Source: Leucothrix mucor (lineage in GTDB: Bacteria > Pseudomonadota > Gammaproteobacteria > Thiotrichales > Thiotrichaceae). Taken from it: a stretch of DNA of 13,498 bases. Shown here one piece after another: positions 1-7,695 of the stretch. Each line of letters opens with the position of its first letter. The stretch's first letter is position 1. The notes under the pieces are model-generated. The model searched no databases. It was not told the origin of the DNA and saw only the letters and a list, made by a program, of their open reading frames with translations. The DNA is taken from NCBI GenBank assembly GCA_011322515.1, contig DRMS01000404.1:1-13498 (forward strand), written 5' to 3'. The translations under genes and the position numbers were made by a program.

Positions 1-53
1 ATAACATTTTAAATATCTATAATCTATTTCTATTATCATCATATAAATAATCT

Positions 54-1328
54 ATGTCACTACCTCGTTTACTCTATTCTGTTGCATTGTATTGCCTACT
101 CCCCCTTATTCTCCTGCGCTTGCTTATAAAAAGTCGAAAAAACAAAGGCTATCGTTTACGCATGGCTGAGCGCTTAGGCTGGGTTAACAGTAGATCAAAA
201 GATAAAAAAATTATCTGGCTACACGCCGTTTCCGTGGGTGAAACCATCGCCGCCAAACCCCTTATTAATCGCTTATTACAAGATTATCCCGACTATTCAT
301 TGTTAATTAGCTCAACGACTCCTACTGGCTCCGCAACGGTAAAAAAACTATTTTCTGATAGGGTGCTGAACACCTATTTTCCCTATGATTTGCCACATTC
401 AATACAACGCTTTATAAAGCACATCAATCCGCAACTATTAATTATTGTCGAAACAGAAATTTGGCCAAATCTTTATGCGATTTGCGCACGGAAAAACATC
501 CCTTTGCTACTAGTCAATGCGCGCTTATCAAAAAAATCAACCCGCCAGTATTTACGCCTAAAACAACTTGTCAGCGAGACGCTTTCTTATGCTACGTTAA
601 TTGCGGTTAGAAGCGAGGAAGATAGACAGCACTTTTTCTCTTTAGGTGCTCCTACTGAAAAACTGGAGCTAACAGGCAATATTAAATTTGATATTGCGGT
701 AAATAGCGAGGTATTAAAACAAGGAAAATTACTAAAAACCCAATGGGGAAAAGAACGCCCTGTATGGATTACAGCCAGTACTCATGCGGGTGAAGATGAA
801 ATAATATTAACAATCTTCAAACACTTAAAACAAAGCTTTCCTACGCTATTATTAATCATCGTACCGCGCCACCCTGAACGCTTTGATGATGTTTATCAGC
901 TTATATCAACGTCAAACTATCAAACACAAAAACGCAGTGACCACGCCCTATTTCAGCCTGATACAGATATTATTTTAGGCGATAGCATGGGGGAAATGCT
1001 ACTTTGGTATGCGGCTGCGGATATTGCCTTTATTGGTGGCAGTCTGGTCGAAACAGGGGGACATAATCCGCTAGAAGCAACAGCACTTGGAATTCCTGTT
1101 ATCAGTGGGTGTCACATTTTTAATTTTACTGATGTTTACCCGCTACTTTGTGATGCACAGGTTGCTTGGATTGAGCAAGATACGAATCATATTCAGCAAC
1201 GCATCATAAAAATACTCAACTTATCTTCTACGCAGAGAAATGATTTCAAACAGCAATGTGCAGGTTTTATGCGCTTACATCAGGGAGTGGTTAACAAGCT
1301 ATCTAGAAAAATAAAAAAACACCTATAA
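54..1328 (+). CDS. waaA: 3-deoxy-D-manno-octulosonic acid (Kdo) transferase WaaA/KdtA
   Basis: WaaA transfers Kdo from CMP-Kdo to lipid IVA at the cytoplasmic face of the inner membrane, the first step of the LPS inner core. The 424-residue length matches the family (about 425). A hydrophobic N-terminal anchor covers about residues 7-26, followed by a basic stretch and the YRxRxxERLG region typical of the start of WaaA. HAVSVGE at 57-63 holds the expected catalytic Glu (E63), VETEIWPN lies near 132, and the C-terminal GT-B half carries GGSLVETGGHNPLEA from about 328, the CMP-Kdo-binding signature. The start aligns with the E. coli N-terminus, although no good Shine-Dalgarno sequence precedes it (AT-rich upstream). 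It could be mono- or bifunctional; the sequence does not tell. No partner gene lies within 300 bp downstream. Confidence 0.95.
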   Translation: MSLPRLLYSVALYCLLPLILLRLLIKSRKNKGYRLRMAERLGWVNSRSKDKKIIWLHAVSVGETIAAKPLINRLLQDYPDYSLLISSTTPTGSATVKKLFSDRVLNTYFPYDLPHSIQRFIKHINPQLLIIVETEIWPNLYAICARKNIPLLLVNARLSKKSTRQYLRLKQLVSETLSYATLIAVRSEEDRQHFFSLGAPTEKLELTGNIKFDIAVNSEVLKQGKLLKTQWGKERPVWITASTHAGEDEIILTIFKHLKQSFPTLLLIIVPRHPERFDDVYQLISTSNYQTQKRSDHALFQPDTDIILGDSMGEMLLWYAAADIAFIGGSLVETGGHNPLEATALGIPVISGCHIFNFTDVYPLLCDAQVAWIEQDTNHIQQRIIKILNLSSTQRNDFKQQCAGFMRLHQGVVNKLSRKIKKHL

Positions 1329-1630
1329 ATCAATGCTTTCTAAAAATATAAACGGTAGATGGATAAGTGTAAGCTATTGAGTTAACCCCGTTTAAAAAAT
1401 ATTAGCTTCACCAATAGCTTTAGATTAAGGCTACCTCAAGAAAATAAACACGCAAATAGCTTATAACTCATGCCGCAATCACCTTACGGATTTAGAATTT
1501 ATGAAACTATTAGATTATTTTTCAATCTAATAGCAGTAGTAGTGGACGTAAAACCTCAAGCTGTACTATTATCATTATTCAGGAATGCAATGTTGATATT
1601 TCAGTCGATAAACCACAGGAAGGATGCCTT
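1329..1630. other. Intergenic gap between waaA and the SPOR gene
   Basis: No gene is supported here. An inverted repeat, AAGCTATTG (1371-1379) with CAATAGCTT (1412-1420), overlaps a possible weak sigma70-like promoter: TTGAGT at 1377-1382, a 17-nt spacer, and TATTAG at 1400-1405. It points toward the SPOR gene but matches consensus only 4/6 in each box. A separate perfect palindrome lies at 1507-1533. No convincing waaA terminator was found. Confidence 0.4.
1507..1533. repeat. Perfect 10-bp-arm inverted repeat
   Basis: CTATTAGATT (1507-1516) and AATCTAATAG (1524-1533) form a perfect AT-rich stem with a 7-nt loop. No T-run follows on either strand, so it is not a standard intrinsic terminator. 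It lies about 100 bp upstream of the SPOR gene and could be an operator or a leader hairpin; the function is unknown. Confidence 0.6.
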
Positions 1631-2080
1631 ATGCTAACTAAAACCCCCAATCTCTCTTTAAAACACTATCAAAAAGGAGCCTCTAACCTCGTTATTGGTC
1701 TCCTGATTGCCGCTATTGCTCTTCTTGGTCTAGCTTATCTTAAATCACGCGGCATTATTTCTATGCCAACCTCTATATCAAGTGCCGCAACCTCTATAAA
1801 CCAAACGATAAACCCCTTTAGCGATGACTATTCTGGTTATGGCGTACAAATTACCGCAAGTCATTATCTTGATGATGCCAAGGATGTGATGCAAAAATTT
1901 GCTGATGCAGGCTATTCCTCCTTTGTTGTTTCATCACAAGTCCGTGGTAGCACGATGTATCAAGTGCGCTTAGGGCCTTATGAACATCGCGCAGAAGCAA
2001 AAGCGATTAAAGATAAAGTAAAACGCCGCTTTCCACGCAATCACAATATAAGAAAAAGTTTTATTGTTTACCGCGACTAA
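1631..2080 (+). CDS. Membrane-anchored SPOR-domain protein
   Basis: This is a 149-residue protein. It has a short cytoplasmic N-terminus, one transmembrane helix at about residues 19-38 (SNLVIGLLIAAIALLGLAYL), a Ser/Thr-rich linker to about residue 65, and a C-terminal SPOR fold from about 70 to 149. SPOR hallmarks visible are the opening YGVQITAS strand, a helix with regularly spaced Ala/Phe, then YQVRLGPYEHRAEAKAIKDK, the usual R-x-GPf-x-x-x-x-x-A pattern. SPOR domains bind denuded peptidoglycan glycans, often at the division septum, so a cell-wall or septal role is likely. It is shorter than FtsN or DedD and cannot be assigned to either. The start has a clear ribosome site, AGGAAGGA, 7 nt upstream. 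The MOSC gene begins 5 nt after its stop, which suggests one transcript. Confidence 0.85.
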   Translation: MLTKTPNLSLKHYQKGASNLVIGLLIAAIALLGLAYLKSRGIISMPTSISSAATSINQTINPFSDDYSGYGVQITASHYLDDAKDVMQKFADAGYSSFVVSSQVRGSTMYQVRLGPYEHRAEAKAIKDKVKRRFPRNHNIRKSFIVYRD

Positions 2081-2085
2081 TTCCG

Positions 2086-2880
2086 ATGACAATAACCGTT
2101 AGCGCACTTTACATCTACCCTGTTAAATCGTTAGCAGGGATTGCCATTAACAGCTCAGCACTTGATGCAATGGGTCTAAGGTATGATAGACGCTGGATGC
2201 TAGTTTCCCCTGAGGGAGACTTTTTAAGCCAGCGTAAATTCCCCAAGATGGCACTCATTCAGCCAAAATTTATTGATCAGCAACTGGTTCTCACCCACCC
2301 TAATCAATCTGACCTACTGGTTGCAACAGCAAAGGCGCAACAAACGATGCAAGTGACTATCTGGAAAGATAACGTCATCGCACAGCGCGTTGATGAGCAA
2401 GCAGATAAATGGTTGTCTACAGCACTTAAGACACCTTGCCACTTAGTTTATATCCCCGATGACGAGATCAGACAGTGTGACCTAGAATTTTCAAAACAAG
2501 GCGACCACACAGGTTTTGCTGATGGTTTTCCTATTTTGCTCATCTCAACTGCATCACTTGATGATCTCAATCAACGCTTAGACCAACCTGTTAGTATGAA
2601 ACGTTTTCGTCCTAATATTGTAATAGAAGGTTGCGAAGCATTTGCAGAAGATGACTTGGCTAAATTTTCAATAGGCAATACTACCATGCGCGGTGTTAAA
2701 CCTTGCTCTCGTTGCATCTTAACCACCGTTGACCCTGCAACAGGAGAACGTAAGGGTGCAGAGCCTTTACAAACTTTAATGCGCTATCGAAAACAGGGGA
2801 ATAAGGTTAATTTTGGACAGAATGTGATTCATAACTCAATGGGGAATATACAGATTGGGGATAGAGTTATTGAGCATTAA
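2086..2880 (+). CDS. MOSC-domain protein (YcbX-like, N-terminal beta-barrel plus MOSC)
   Basis: The 264-residue protein begins with the MOSC N-terminal beta-barrel signature, LYIYPVKSLAGI at about 8-19, with GLRYDRRWMLV shortly after. The MOSC domain follows (about 130-260), with KRFRPNIVIEG and then KPCSRCILTTVDPATGE at about 205-221. The conserved cysteine of this region (C207 or C210) is the expected molybdenum-cofactor sulfur ligand. The family includes E. coli YcbX and mitochondrial mARC, which reduce N-hydroxylated compounds using Moco. YcbX itself carries an additional C-terminal ferredoxin domain; this protein ends right after MOSC, so it would need a separate electron donor. The ATG lies 5 nt after the SPOR stop with no strong ribosome site of its own, so translation is probably coupled. 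The true substrate is unknown. Confidence 0.88.
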   Translation: MTITVSALYIYPVKSLAGIAINSSALDAMGLRYDRRWMLVSPEGDFLSQRKFPKMALIQPKFIDQQLVLTHPNQSDLLVATAKAQQTMQVTIWKDNVIAQRVDEQADKWLSTALKTPCHLVYIPDDEIRQCDLEFSKQGDHTGFADGFPILLISTASLDDLNQRLDQPVSMKRFRPNIVIEGCEAFAEDDLAKFSIGNTTMRGVKPCSRCILTTVDPATGERKGAEPLQTLMRYRKQGNKVNFGQNVIHNSMGNIQIGDRVIEH

Positions 2881-2911
2881 ACAACCCTATAGACATTCAT
2901 TTATTAAATTT

Positions 2912-2968
2912 TTGCACCCTTCGACTCCGCTCAGGGAGCTGTACCCTGAGCGGAGTCGAAGGGTGCAA
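2912..2968. repeat. Perfect palindrome with 25-bp arms (dispersed REP-like repeat)
   Basis: The left arm at 2912-2936 starts TTGCACCCTTCGACTCC and ends GCTCAGGG; the right arm at 2944-2968 is its exact reverse complement. A 7-nt loop (AGCTGTA) separates them. The core CTTCGACTCCGCTCAGGG resembles a dispersed palindrome I recall from many bacterial genomes. It is GC-richer than its AT-rich surroundings, as expected for an acquired repeat. It lies between the convergent MOSC and ilvD genes. It could also stall or terminate transcription, but no U-tract follows. Confidence 0.85.
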
Positions 2969-3005
2969 TTATTTATGTGAAAAACTATAGCATCTTAAAG
3001 TAATA

Positions 3006-3165
3006 AGGAAGTTCCAAGTAATGAATTTACCTCTATTGCGCTGATTTTTTGTTCCTGATTGGAGCATCTCAAGAGGCGCATAGTTGCTCTACGCAACGAT
3101 TGAGATGATTCAAGCAGGAGCAAAAGGACAAGTAAGATGGGTAAAATCATTGCTTGGAACTTCCT
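3006..3165. mobile_element. MITE-like dyad element, copy 1
   Basis: This 160-bp element is bounded by a perfect 13-bp terminal inverted repeat, AGGAAGTTCCAAG (3006-3018) and CTTGGAACTTCCT (3153-3165). Pairing continues inward to TTTACC/GGTAAA with about 24 of 26 positions matched. The interior is also self-complementary: CATCTCAA pairs with TTGAGATG, and GCGCATAG approximately with CTACGC, around a TTGCT loop. The whole element can fold into one long imperfect hairpin. A diverged copy lies at 10719-10888. There is no transposase, and no target-site duplication is obvious (flanks TAATA and AAATA). Non-autonomous transposable element is the best reading; a structured RNA is the alternative. Confidence 0.7.
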
Positions 3166-3238
3166 AAATATCGTAGGATGTCACTGTGTATACCTAACAA
3201 TGGGAATTCAGTGATTATATTGCTGGTATATCGGGCTG

Positions 3239-3284
3239 AAAAGCTAAAACTTTCAACTCCTAAGGAATGAAAGCTTTAGCTTTT
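3239..3284. terminator. Bidirectional intrinsic terminator between the MOSC gene and ilvD
   Basis: AAGCTAAAACTTTCA (3241-3255) pairs with TGAAAGCTTTAGCTT (3268-3282) with one mismatch, extended by AA/TT at both ends, around a 12-nt loop. The plus strand ends in CTTTTTCT and the minus strand in GCTTTTC, so it can serve both convergent genes. It begins 6 nt beyond the ilvD stop. The right half recurs unpaired at 13242-13265. Confidence 0.65.
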
Positions 3285-3289
3285 TCTAG

Positions 3290-5140
3290 TTACTTTTCCA
3301 ACTGCGACACATCCCTAACCGCACCACGTGAAGCAGAAGTCGCCAGTGCTGCATAAGCACGTAATGCTTGCGATACTTGACGATCGCGATTAACAGGCTT
3401 CCACGCATCTGCCCCTTTCGCTTCCATCGCCTTACGACGTTGCGCTAGTTCTTCATCACTCACACGTAATTCCATTTTGCGTTGTGGAATATCAATATCA
3501 ATGGTGTCGCCCTCCTCTACTAAGCCAATTGCCCCACCTTCTGCGGCTTCAGGTGAGGCATGCCCGATGGATAATCCTGAGGTTCCACCTGAAAAACGTC
3601 CATCGGTAATAAGAGCACAGTCTTTACCAAGTCCTTTGGATTTTAAATAACTGGTTGGGTAGAGCATTTCCTGCATTCCTGGACCACCACGCGGCCCTTC
3701 GTAGCGAATAATTACCACATCGCCTGCAACGATTTCATCGGCTAAAATAGCCCTGACGGCATCATCTTGTGATTCAAAAATACGCGCCCTACCTGTAAAG
3801 GTATAGTTGTCTTCATCCACTCCTGCGGTTTTTACAATACAACCCTCCACGGCAATATTCCCATACAGAACGGCCAGCCCGCCTTCTGTTGAATAGGCGT
3901 GCTCAAGATCACGGATACAGCCTTTTTCTACATCCATATCCAGTGTTTCCCAGCGTTTATTCTGGCTAAAGGCGGTCTGTGTGGGGACATTACCTGGCCC
4001 CGCTTTAAAGTAGGTGTGAACGGCTTCATCTTGAGTGCGGCGAATATCCCACTTTTCAATTGCTTCACCCATCGTTGCAGAATGTACGGTTTTACACTCG
4101 GTATTAATTAATCCTCCTCGCTCAAGTTCACCTAATAGGCGCATAATACCGCCTGCACGATGTACATCTTCCATATGGAATAACTGGGTTGCAGGAGCGA
4201 CTTTGCTTAGGTTAGGAATAATGCGTGACAGGCGATCCATATCATCCATAGTAAAATCAACCTCAGCCTCGTGTGCTGCAGCTAATAAATGTAAGACCGT
4301 ATTAGTTGACCCACCCATAGTAATATCAAGACACATAGCATTTTCAAAGGCTTCAAAGGTGGCGATATTGCGTGGCAATGCGGATTCGTCATCTTGTTCA
4401 TAATAGCGTTTTGTGAGTGCAACAATTTCACGCCCTGCGCGTAAGAATAATTCTTCACGATCGGCATGCGTTGCCAGTAAAGAGCCATTTCCTGGCAGTG
4501 CTAACCCTAGTGCTTCAGTGAGGCAATTCATAGAATTAGCAGTAAACATACCAGAGCAAGAACCACAGGTAGGGCAAGCAGATCGCTCCATAGTAGTAAC
4601 ATTTTCATCTGATACGCTATCATCAGCGGCAGAAACCATCGCGTCAACTAAATCCAAATGCACGACCTGACCACCAATAACGCTTTTACCTGACTCCATT
4701 GGTCCACCTGAAACAAAAATCACAGGGATATTGAGGCGTAATGCAGCATTTAACATGCCAGGGGTGATTTTGTCACAGTTGGAGATGCATACTAGTGCAT
4801 CAGCACAATGTGCATTCACCATATATTCTACAGAGTCAGAGATAATTTCACGGGATGGCAGGCTGTATAACATGCCGCTATGCCCCATAGCGATCCCATC
4901 ATCAACGGCTATTGTATTGAACTCTTTAGCAATACCCCCTGCTTTTTCAATCTCACGCGCTACTAATTGCCCCATGTCTTTTAAATGCACATGACCTGGC
5001 ACAAATTGGGTGAAGGAGTTGGCAATAGCAATAATGGGCTTATCAAAATCCCCATCTTTCATTCCAGTTGCACGCCATAATGCGCGTGCGCCAGCCATAT
5101 TGCGTCCATGAGTTGTGGTACGAGAGCGGTATTCAGGCAT
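3290..5140 (-). CDS. ilvD: Dihydroxy-acid dehydratase
   Basis: IlvD dehydrates 2,3-dihydroxy-isovalerate and 2,3-dihydroxy-3-methylvalerate to the 2-keto acids that precede valine and isoleucine, using an Fe-S cluster and Mg2+. The length is 616 residues, the same as the E. coli enzyme, and key positions coincide: D81, C122 in NCDKITPGM (with the Lys of DK that is carboxylated in the family) and C195 in [17 protein letters not shown]. The C-terminal [23 protein letters not shown] motif carries the catalytic serine. The start is well supported: GGAGAAA lies about 7 nt upstream, and a sigma70-like promoter ends about 30 bp upstream. No other ilv gene is adjacent, so it is probably monocistronic, separated from upstream rho by 333 bp and a long palindrome. 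Confidence 0.97.
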   Translation of the reverse strand: MPEYRSRTTTHGRNMAGARALWRATGMKDGDFDKPIIAIANSFTQFVPGHVHLKDMGQLVAREIEKAGGIAKEFNTIAVDDGIAMGHSGMLYSLPSREIISDSVEYMVNAHCADALVCISNCDKITPGMLNAALRLNIPVIFVSGGPMESGKSVIGGQVVHLDLVDAMVSAADDSVSDENVTTMERSACPTCGSCSGMFTANSMNCLTEALGLALPGNGSLLATHADREELFLRAGREIVALTKRYYEQDDESALPRNIATFEAFENAMCLDITMGGSTNTVLHLLAAAHEAEVDFTMDDMDRLSRIIPNLSKVAPATQLFHMEDVHRAGGIMRLLGELERGGLINTECKTVHSATMGEAIEKWDIRRTQDEAVHTYFKAGPGNVPTQTAFSQNKRWETLDMDVEKGCIRDLEHAYSTEGGLAVLYGNIAVEGCIVKTAGVDEDNYTFTGRARIFESQDDAVRAILADEIVAGDVVIIRYEGPRGGPGMQEMLYPTSYLKSKGLGKDCALITDGRFSGGTSGLSIGHASPEAAEGGAIGLVEEGDTIDIDIPQRKMELRVSDEELAQRRKAMEAKGADAWKPVNRDRQVSQALRAYAALATSASRGAVRDVSQLEK

Positions 5141-5170
5141 TGGTTTTCTCCATTAAAATTTTAGTGGTTG

Positions 5171-5200
5171 ATTCTACCCTTAAATGCTGGAAGCAACCAA
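5171..5200 (-). promoter_or_regulatory. sigma70-like promoter of ilvD
   Basis: On the minus strand, TTGGTT (5195-5200) and TAGAAT (5171-5176) are separated by 18 nt. Transcription would begin near 5164, giving a leader of about 23 nt that contains only the ribosome site. There is thus no room for an ilv-type attenuator leader peptide downstream of this promoter. Confidence 0.55.
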
Positions 5201-5355
5201 TAGACAAATTTTAACTTTGGGAAGTTACCAATTTAAGCTGGGATTGCTAAGTGGGAGATCATAAAGACTAATGTGACAATAGCTAGTTAAGGCGTAGATT
5301 AACGTGAGAAAAAATTCATTTTAAAGATTGAATTTATTGGGATATAAGAATGCGT

Positions 5356-5429
5356 AAGGAGGTGCCGAGTATTAGAAAAAAGGTTGCGGTGAGAAAGACC
5401 TTTTTTCTAATACTTATTGCCACTTCCTT
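5356..5429. terminator. Long palindrome after rho, probable bidirectional terminator
   Basis: AGTATTAGAAAAAAGGT (5368-5384) and ACCTTTTTTCTAATACT (5398-5414) form a perfect 17-bp stem with a 13-nt loop. An imperfect outer dyad AAGGAGGTGCC / GGCAAT..CACTTCCTT extends it to about 5356-5429. An A-tract, short GC core and T-tract on both strands is the usual form of a bidirectional terminator. It begins about 60 nt after the rho stop. The outer ends (AAGGAAGTG-like) resemble the ends of the two MITE-like elements, so it may be a further palindromic element. Apart from this hairpin and the ilvD promoter, the 5141-5473 gap shows nothing else. Confidence 0.6.
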
Positions 5430-5473
5430 GTGATGACGATAGTGCAGAATGGTTCTTCTTGCTTATCAGTCTC

Positions 5474-6730
5474 TTAACCTTTCATTGAATTGAAAAAATC
5501 ATCATTGGTTTTAGTCGCTTGGAAACGTTCAAATAAGAACTCCATTGCTTCCACTTCATCCATAGGATGCAAGAATTTACGTAATACCCACAAGGCTTGA
5601 AGTTCTTCATCATCAACTAATAAGTCTTCACGACGCGTACCTGAACGATTAATATTAATGGCAGGGAAAACACGTTTTTCAGCAATACGACGATCTAGGT
5701 GAACCTCAGAGTTACCTGTTCCTTTGAACTCTTCGTAGATCACTTCATCCATTTTAGAGCCTGTATCAATCAATGCGGTTGCTAGAATGGTTAAACTACC
5801 TCCTTCTTCAATATTACGTGCTGCACCAAAGAAACGTTTTGGACGATGCAATGCATTGGCATCAACACCACCTGTTAGCACCTTGCCTGAGGAGGGTACG
5901 ACCATATTGTAAGCACGTGCTAAACGGGTAATAGAATCAAGTAGGATAATAACGTCTTGTTTATGTTCAACTAAGCGTTTGGCTTTTTCTATCACCATTT
6001 CGGCAACTTGTACGTGGCGGGTTGCAGGCTCATCAAAGGTTGAGGAGACGACTTCGCCTTGTACCATGCGTGACATTTCGGTAACTTCTTCTGGACGCTC
6101 ATCAATTAATAAAACGATCAGATAAGAATCTGGATGATTAGTTGCGATGCTTTGCGCAATATTTTGCAACATCATCGTTTTACCCGCCTTTGGAGGGGCG
6201 ATAATTAAACCACGTTGTCCTTTGCCTATGGGCGCAACAATATCAATAATACGTGCTGTAATATCTTCGGTACTACCATTGCCACGCTCTAAACGCATAC
6301 GCTCATCAGGATGTAATGGTGTTAGGTTTTCAAATAGAATTTTATTACGCGCATTCTCAGGCGCTTCCATATTAATAGAGTCAACTTTCAATAAGGCAAA
6401 ATAGCGTTCGTTGTCCCGTGGTGTGCGTATTTTTCCTGCGATAGTATCGCCTGTGCGCAAACCAAAGCGTCGTATTTGACTAGGGGAGACATAAATATCA
6501 TCGGCTCCTGCAACATAGTTACTATCTGCAGAACGTAAAAATCCAAAACCATCCTGAAGGATTTCTAATGTGCCATCACCGTATATATCTTCCCCTTTTT
6601 TTGCTAACGCTTTGAGGATGGCAAAGATGACGTCTTGTTTACGGGCACGAGACATTCCTTTTACGCCAGAGGTTTTAGCAATTTCTAATATTTCAGAGGG
6701 TTTTTTATTCTTTAATTCAGTAAGGTTCAT
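5474..6730 (-). CDS. rho: Transcription termination factor Rho
   Basis: Rho is the hexameric RNA-dependent ATPase that ends untranslated transcripts. From the proposed start (MNLTELKN) it has 418 residues, and numbering matches the E. coli protein: N-terminal helical domain, RNP1-like GFGFLRS at 61-67 in the cold-shock-type RNA-binding domain, Walker A APPKAGKT at 178-185, Walker B LIVLLID, then the Q-loop and the R-loop [27 protein letters not shown]. It ends [11 protein letters not shown] as expected. The frame is open to an ATG at 6766, adding 12 residues ([12 protein letters not shown]). The shorter start is preferred because homologues begin MNLTELK, although neither start has a good ribosome site. 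Gene order trxA-rho on the same strand is conserved with E. coli, and rho there is autoregulated through its leader. Confidence 0.96.
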   Translation of the reverse strand: MNLTELKNKKPSEILEIAKTSGVKGMSRARKQDVIFAILKALAKKGEDIYGDGTLEILQDGFGFLRSADSNYVAGADDIYVSPSQIRRFGLRTGDTIAGKIRTPRDNERYFALLKVDSINMEAPENARNKILFENLTPLHPDERMRLERGNGSTEDITARIIDIVAPIGKGQRGLIIAPPKAGKTMMLQNIAQSIATNHPDSYLIVLLIDERPEEVTEMSRMVQGEVVSSTFDEPATRHVQVAEMVIEKAKRLVEHKQDVIILLDSITRLARAYNMVVPSSGKVLTGGVDANALHRPKRFFGAARNIEEGGSLTILATALIDTGSKMDEVIYEEFKGTGNSEVHLDRRIAEKRVFPAININRSGTRREDLLVDDEELQALWVLRKFLHPMDEVEAMEFLFERFQATKTNDDFFNSMKG

Positions 6731-7117
6731 TGAGTAGGGCGCTATAGTTTTGTATACAATAGACATAATCCAAAGAGAGGATTTTTATACTATGGTGTAT
6801 TTAGATAATTCATCGCCAGAAATGACGAGTTGAATGCGTTCATCTTGAACGGTTTAGGTCTGTGATTTGACCTAACGATAGCATGCTGTTTTGCATTAGT
6901 CCAGCAGATGAAGAACCAGACTATAGTATTTTTATAGGTAGCTAACAAGCAAACTACATTGCCTGTTAGGAGGGGATAGTACCTATTATTTTGATACCGC
7001 CGTTCTCTATTTTAAAAAATATTTTAATTTCAACTAGTTAGCAAGATTAGAGCGTTTCACTTCTATTTATAACTTGCTAATTTAATTAATGTTTTTAAAA
7101 ATACGCGATATCTCGTA
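6731..7117 (-). promoter_or_regulatory. Structured leader region between trxA and rho
   Basis: This stretch has no confirmed gene. It contains several potential hairpins: TTAGGTC/GACCTAA (6854-6875), a two-part stem of ATAGGTA..TACCTAT enclosing CTAACAAGC..GCCTGTTAG (6934-6986), and TTAGCAAG/CTTGCTAA (7038-7080). On the minus strand it also holds two tiny overlapping reading frames (6840-6896 and 6790-6843) without ribosome sites. In E. coli the rho leader mediates Rho autoregulation; a similar role is inferred here from position, not from a sequence match. Confidence 0.4.
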
Positions 7118-7118
7118 T
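7097..7118 (-). terminator. Possible weak terminator of trxA
   Basis: Read on the minus strand, ATACG and CGTAT flank GATATC with one mismatched pair, followed by TTTTT. The hairpin overlaps the trxA stop codon. The stem is short and AT-rich, so termination would be inefficient and read-through into rho is plausible. Confidence 0.35.
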
Positions 7119-7438
7119 TAAATATTTTGATCGATAAAAGCGCTAAGTTGTGTTTTATTTAGCATACCAACTTTTGTTGCTTCAACTTCACCGTTTTTAA
7201 ATAGCATTAAGGTTGGAATGCCACGAATGCCATATTTAGCAGGTACTTCTTTGTTATCATCAATATTAAGCTTAGCAATAACCACTTTATCGCCATACTC
7301 ACTAGAAATATCTTCTAAAATAGGACCAATTGCCTTACAAGGACCACACCACTCTGCCCAATAATCAACTAAAACGGGTAGACTATTGTTAATAACCTCT
7401 TCTTCAAAAGAACTATCACTTAAATGCACTATACTCAC
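7118..7438 (-). CDS. trxA: Thioredoxin 1
   Basis: This is a small cytoplasmic dithiol oxidoreductase that reduces protein disulfides and is itself recycled by thioredoxin reductase. The 106-residue length is typical. The active site WCGPCK lies at 30-35 with cysteines C31 and C34, the buried Asp at D25 (VDYWAEW), and the cis-proline at P75 in RGIPTLMLF. The start codon is GTG (7436-7438); AAGGAG lies 9 nt upstream, and the resulting N-terminus MSIVHLSD fits the family. The gene precedes rho on the same strand, as in E. coli. It is divergent from the DUF3108 gene across a 257-bp promoter region. Confidence 0.97.
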   Translation of the reverse strand: MSIVHLSDSSFEEEVINNSLPVLVDYWAEWCGPCKAIGPILEDISSEYGDKVVIAKLNIDDNKEVPAKYGIRGIPTLMLFKNGEVEATKVGMLNKTQLSAFIDQNI

Positions 7439-7494
7439 TGCTGTTTTCTCCTTGTATGTTTGTCTAGCTAATAAATAAACCAGTATTTACTCCG

Positions 7495-7522
7495 ATTATT
7501 GCAACTGAGGCGCATAATTCAA
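7495..7522 (-). promoter_or_regulatory. Candidate sigma70-like promoter of trxA
   Basis: On the minus strand, TTGAAT (7517-7522) and AATAAT (7495-7500) are separated by 16 nt. Both boxes are imperfect. The transcript would start about 50 nt before the GTG. No equally good alternative was seen in the gap. Confidence 0.35.
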
Positions 7523-7584
7523 GGGCTATTTAGTAATATATTCATCATGGTAGAAAAAAGAGCCCACCTCCTTCAATCTTTTAA

Positions 7585-7617
7585 TAGTGAACTTCCTAAC
7601 ATATCTTTAGGTCACTA
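7585..7617. repeat. Dyad in the trxA / DUF3108 divergent region
   Basis: TAGTGA (7585-7590) pairs with TCACTA (7612-7617), and inside it CCTAA (7595-7599) pairs with TTAGG (7607-7611) around a 7-nt loop, with an ACTT bulge. Its position between two divergent genes would suit an operator, but no known regulator site was recognised. Confidence 0.4.
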
Positions 7618-7695
7618 GTACATCAATGTGTCAATATTATACATCTTGAATCCGCAAAAATAATGCCAATCAATATCTCTAGGGAGAATTAACAA

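Noticed and set aside
3899..4994. Several open frames of 68-122 codons lying inside ilvD
   Set aside because: They overlap a fully conserved 616-residue enzyme, have no ribosome sites and their translations resemble no family; they are shadows of ilvD.
6731..6766. Upstream ATG of rho adding 12 residues
   Set aside because: Known Rho proteins begin MNLTELK; the added segment has no homology I recognise, and the extra start has only a weak GGA 4 nt before it.
7587..7620. Fragment AACTTCCTAACATATC..GTCACT as a remnant of the MITE right flank (3159-3186)
   Set aside because: Similarity is short, gapped and AT-rich, and it lies outside the conserved element; chance is a sufficient explanation.
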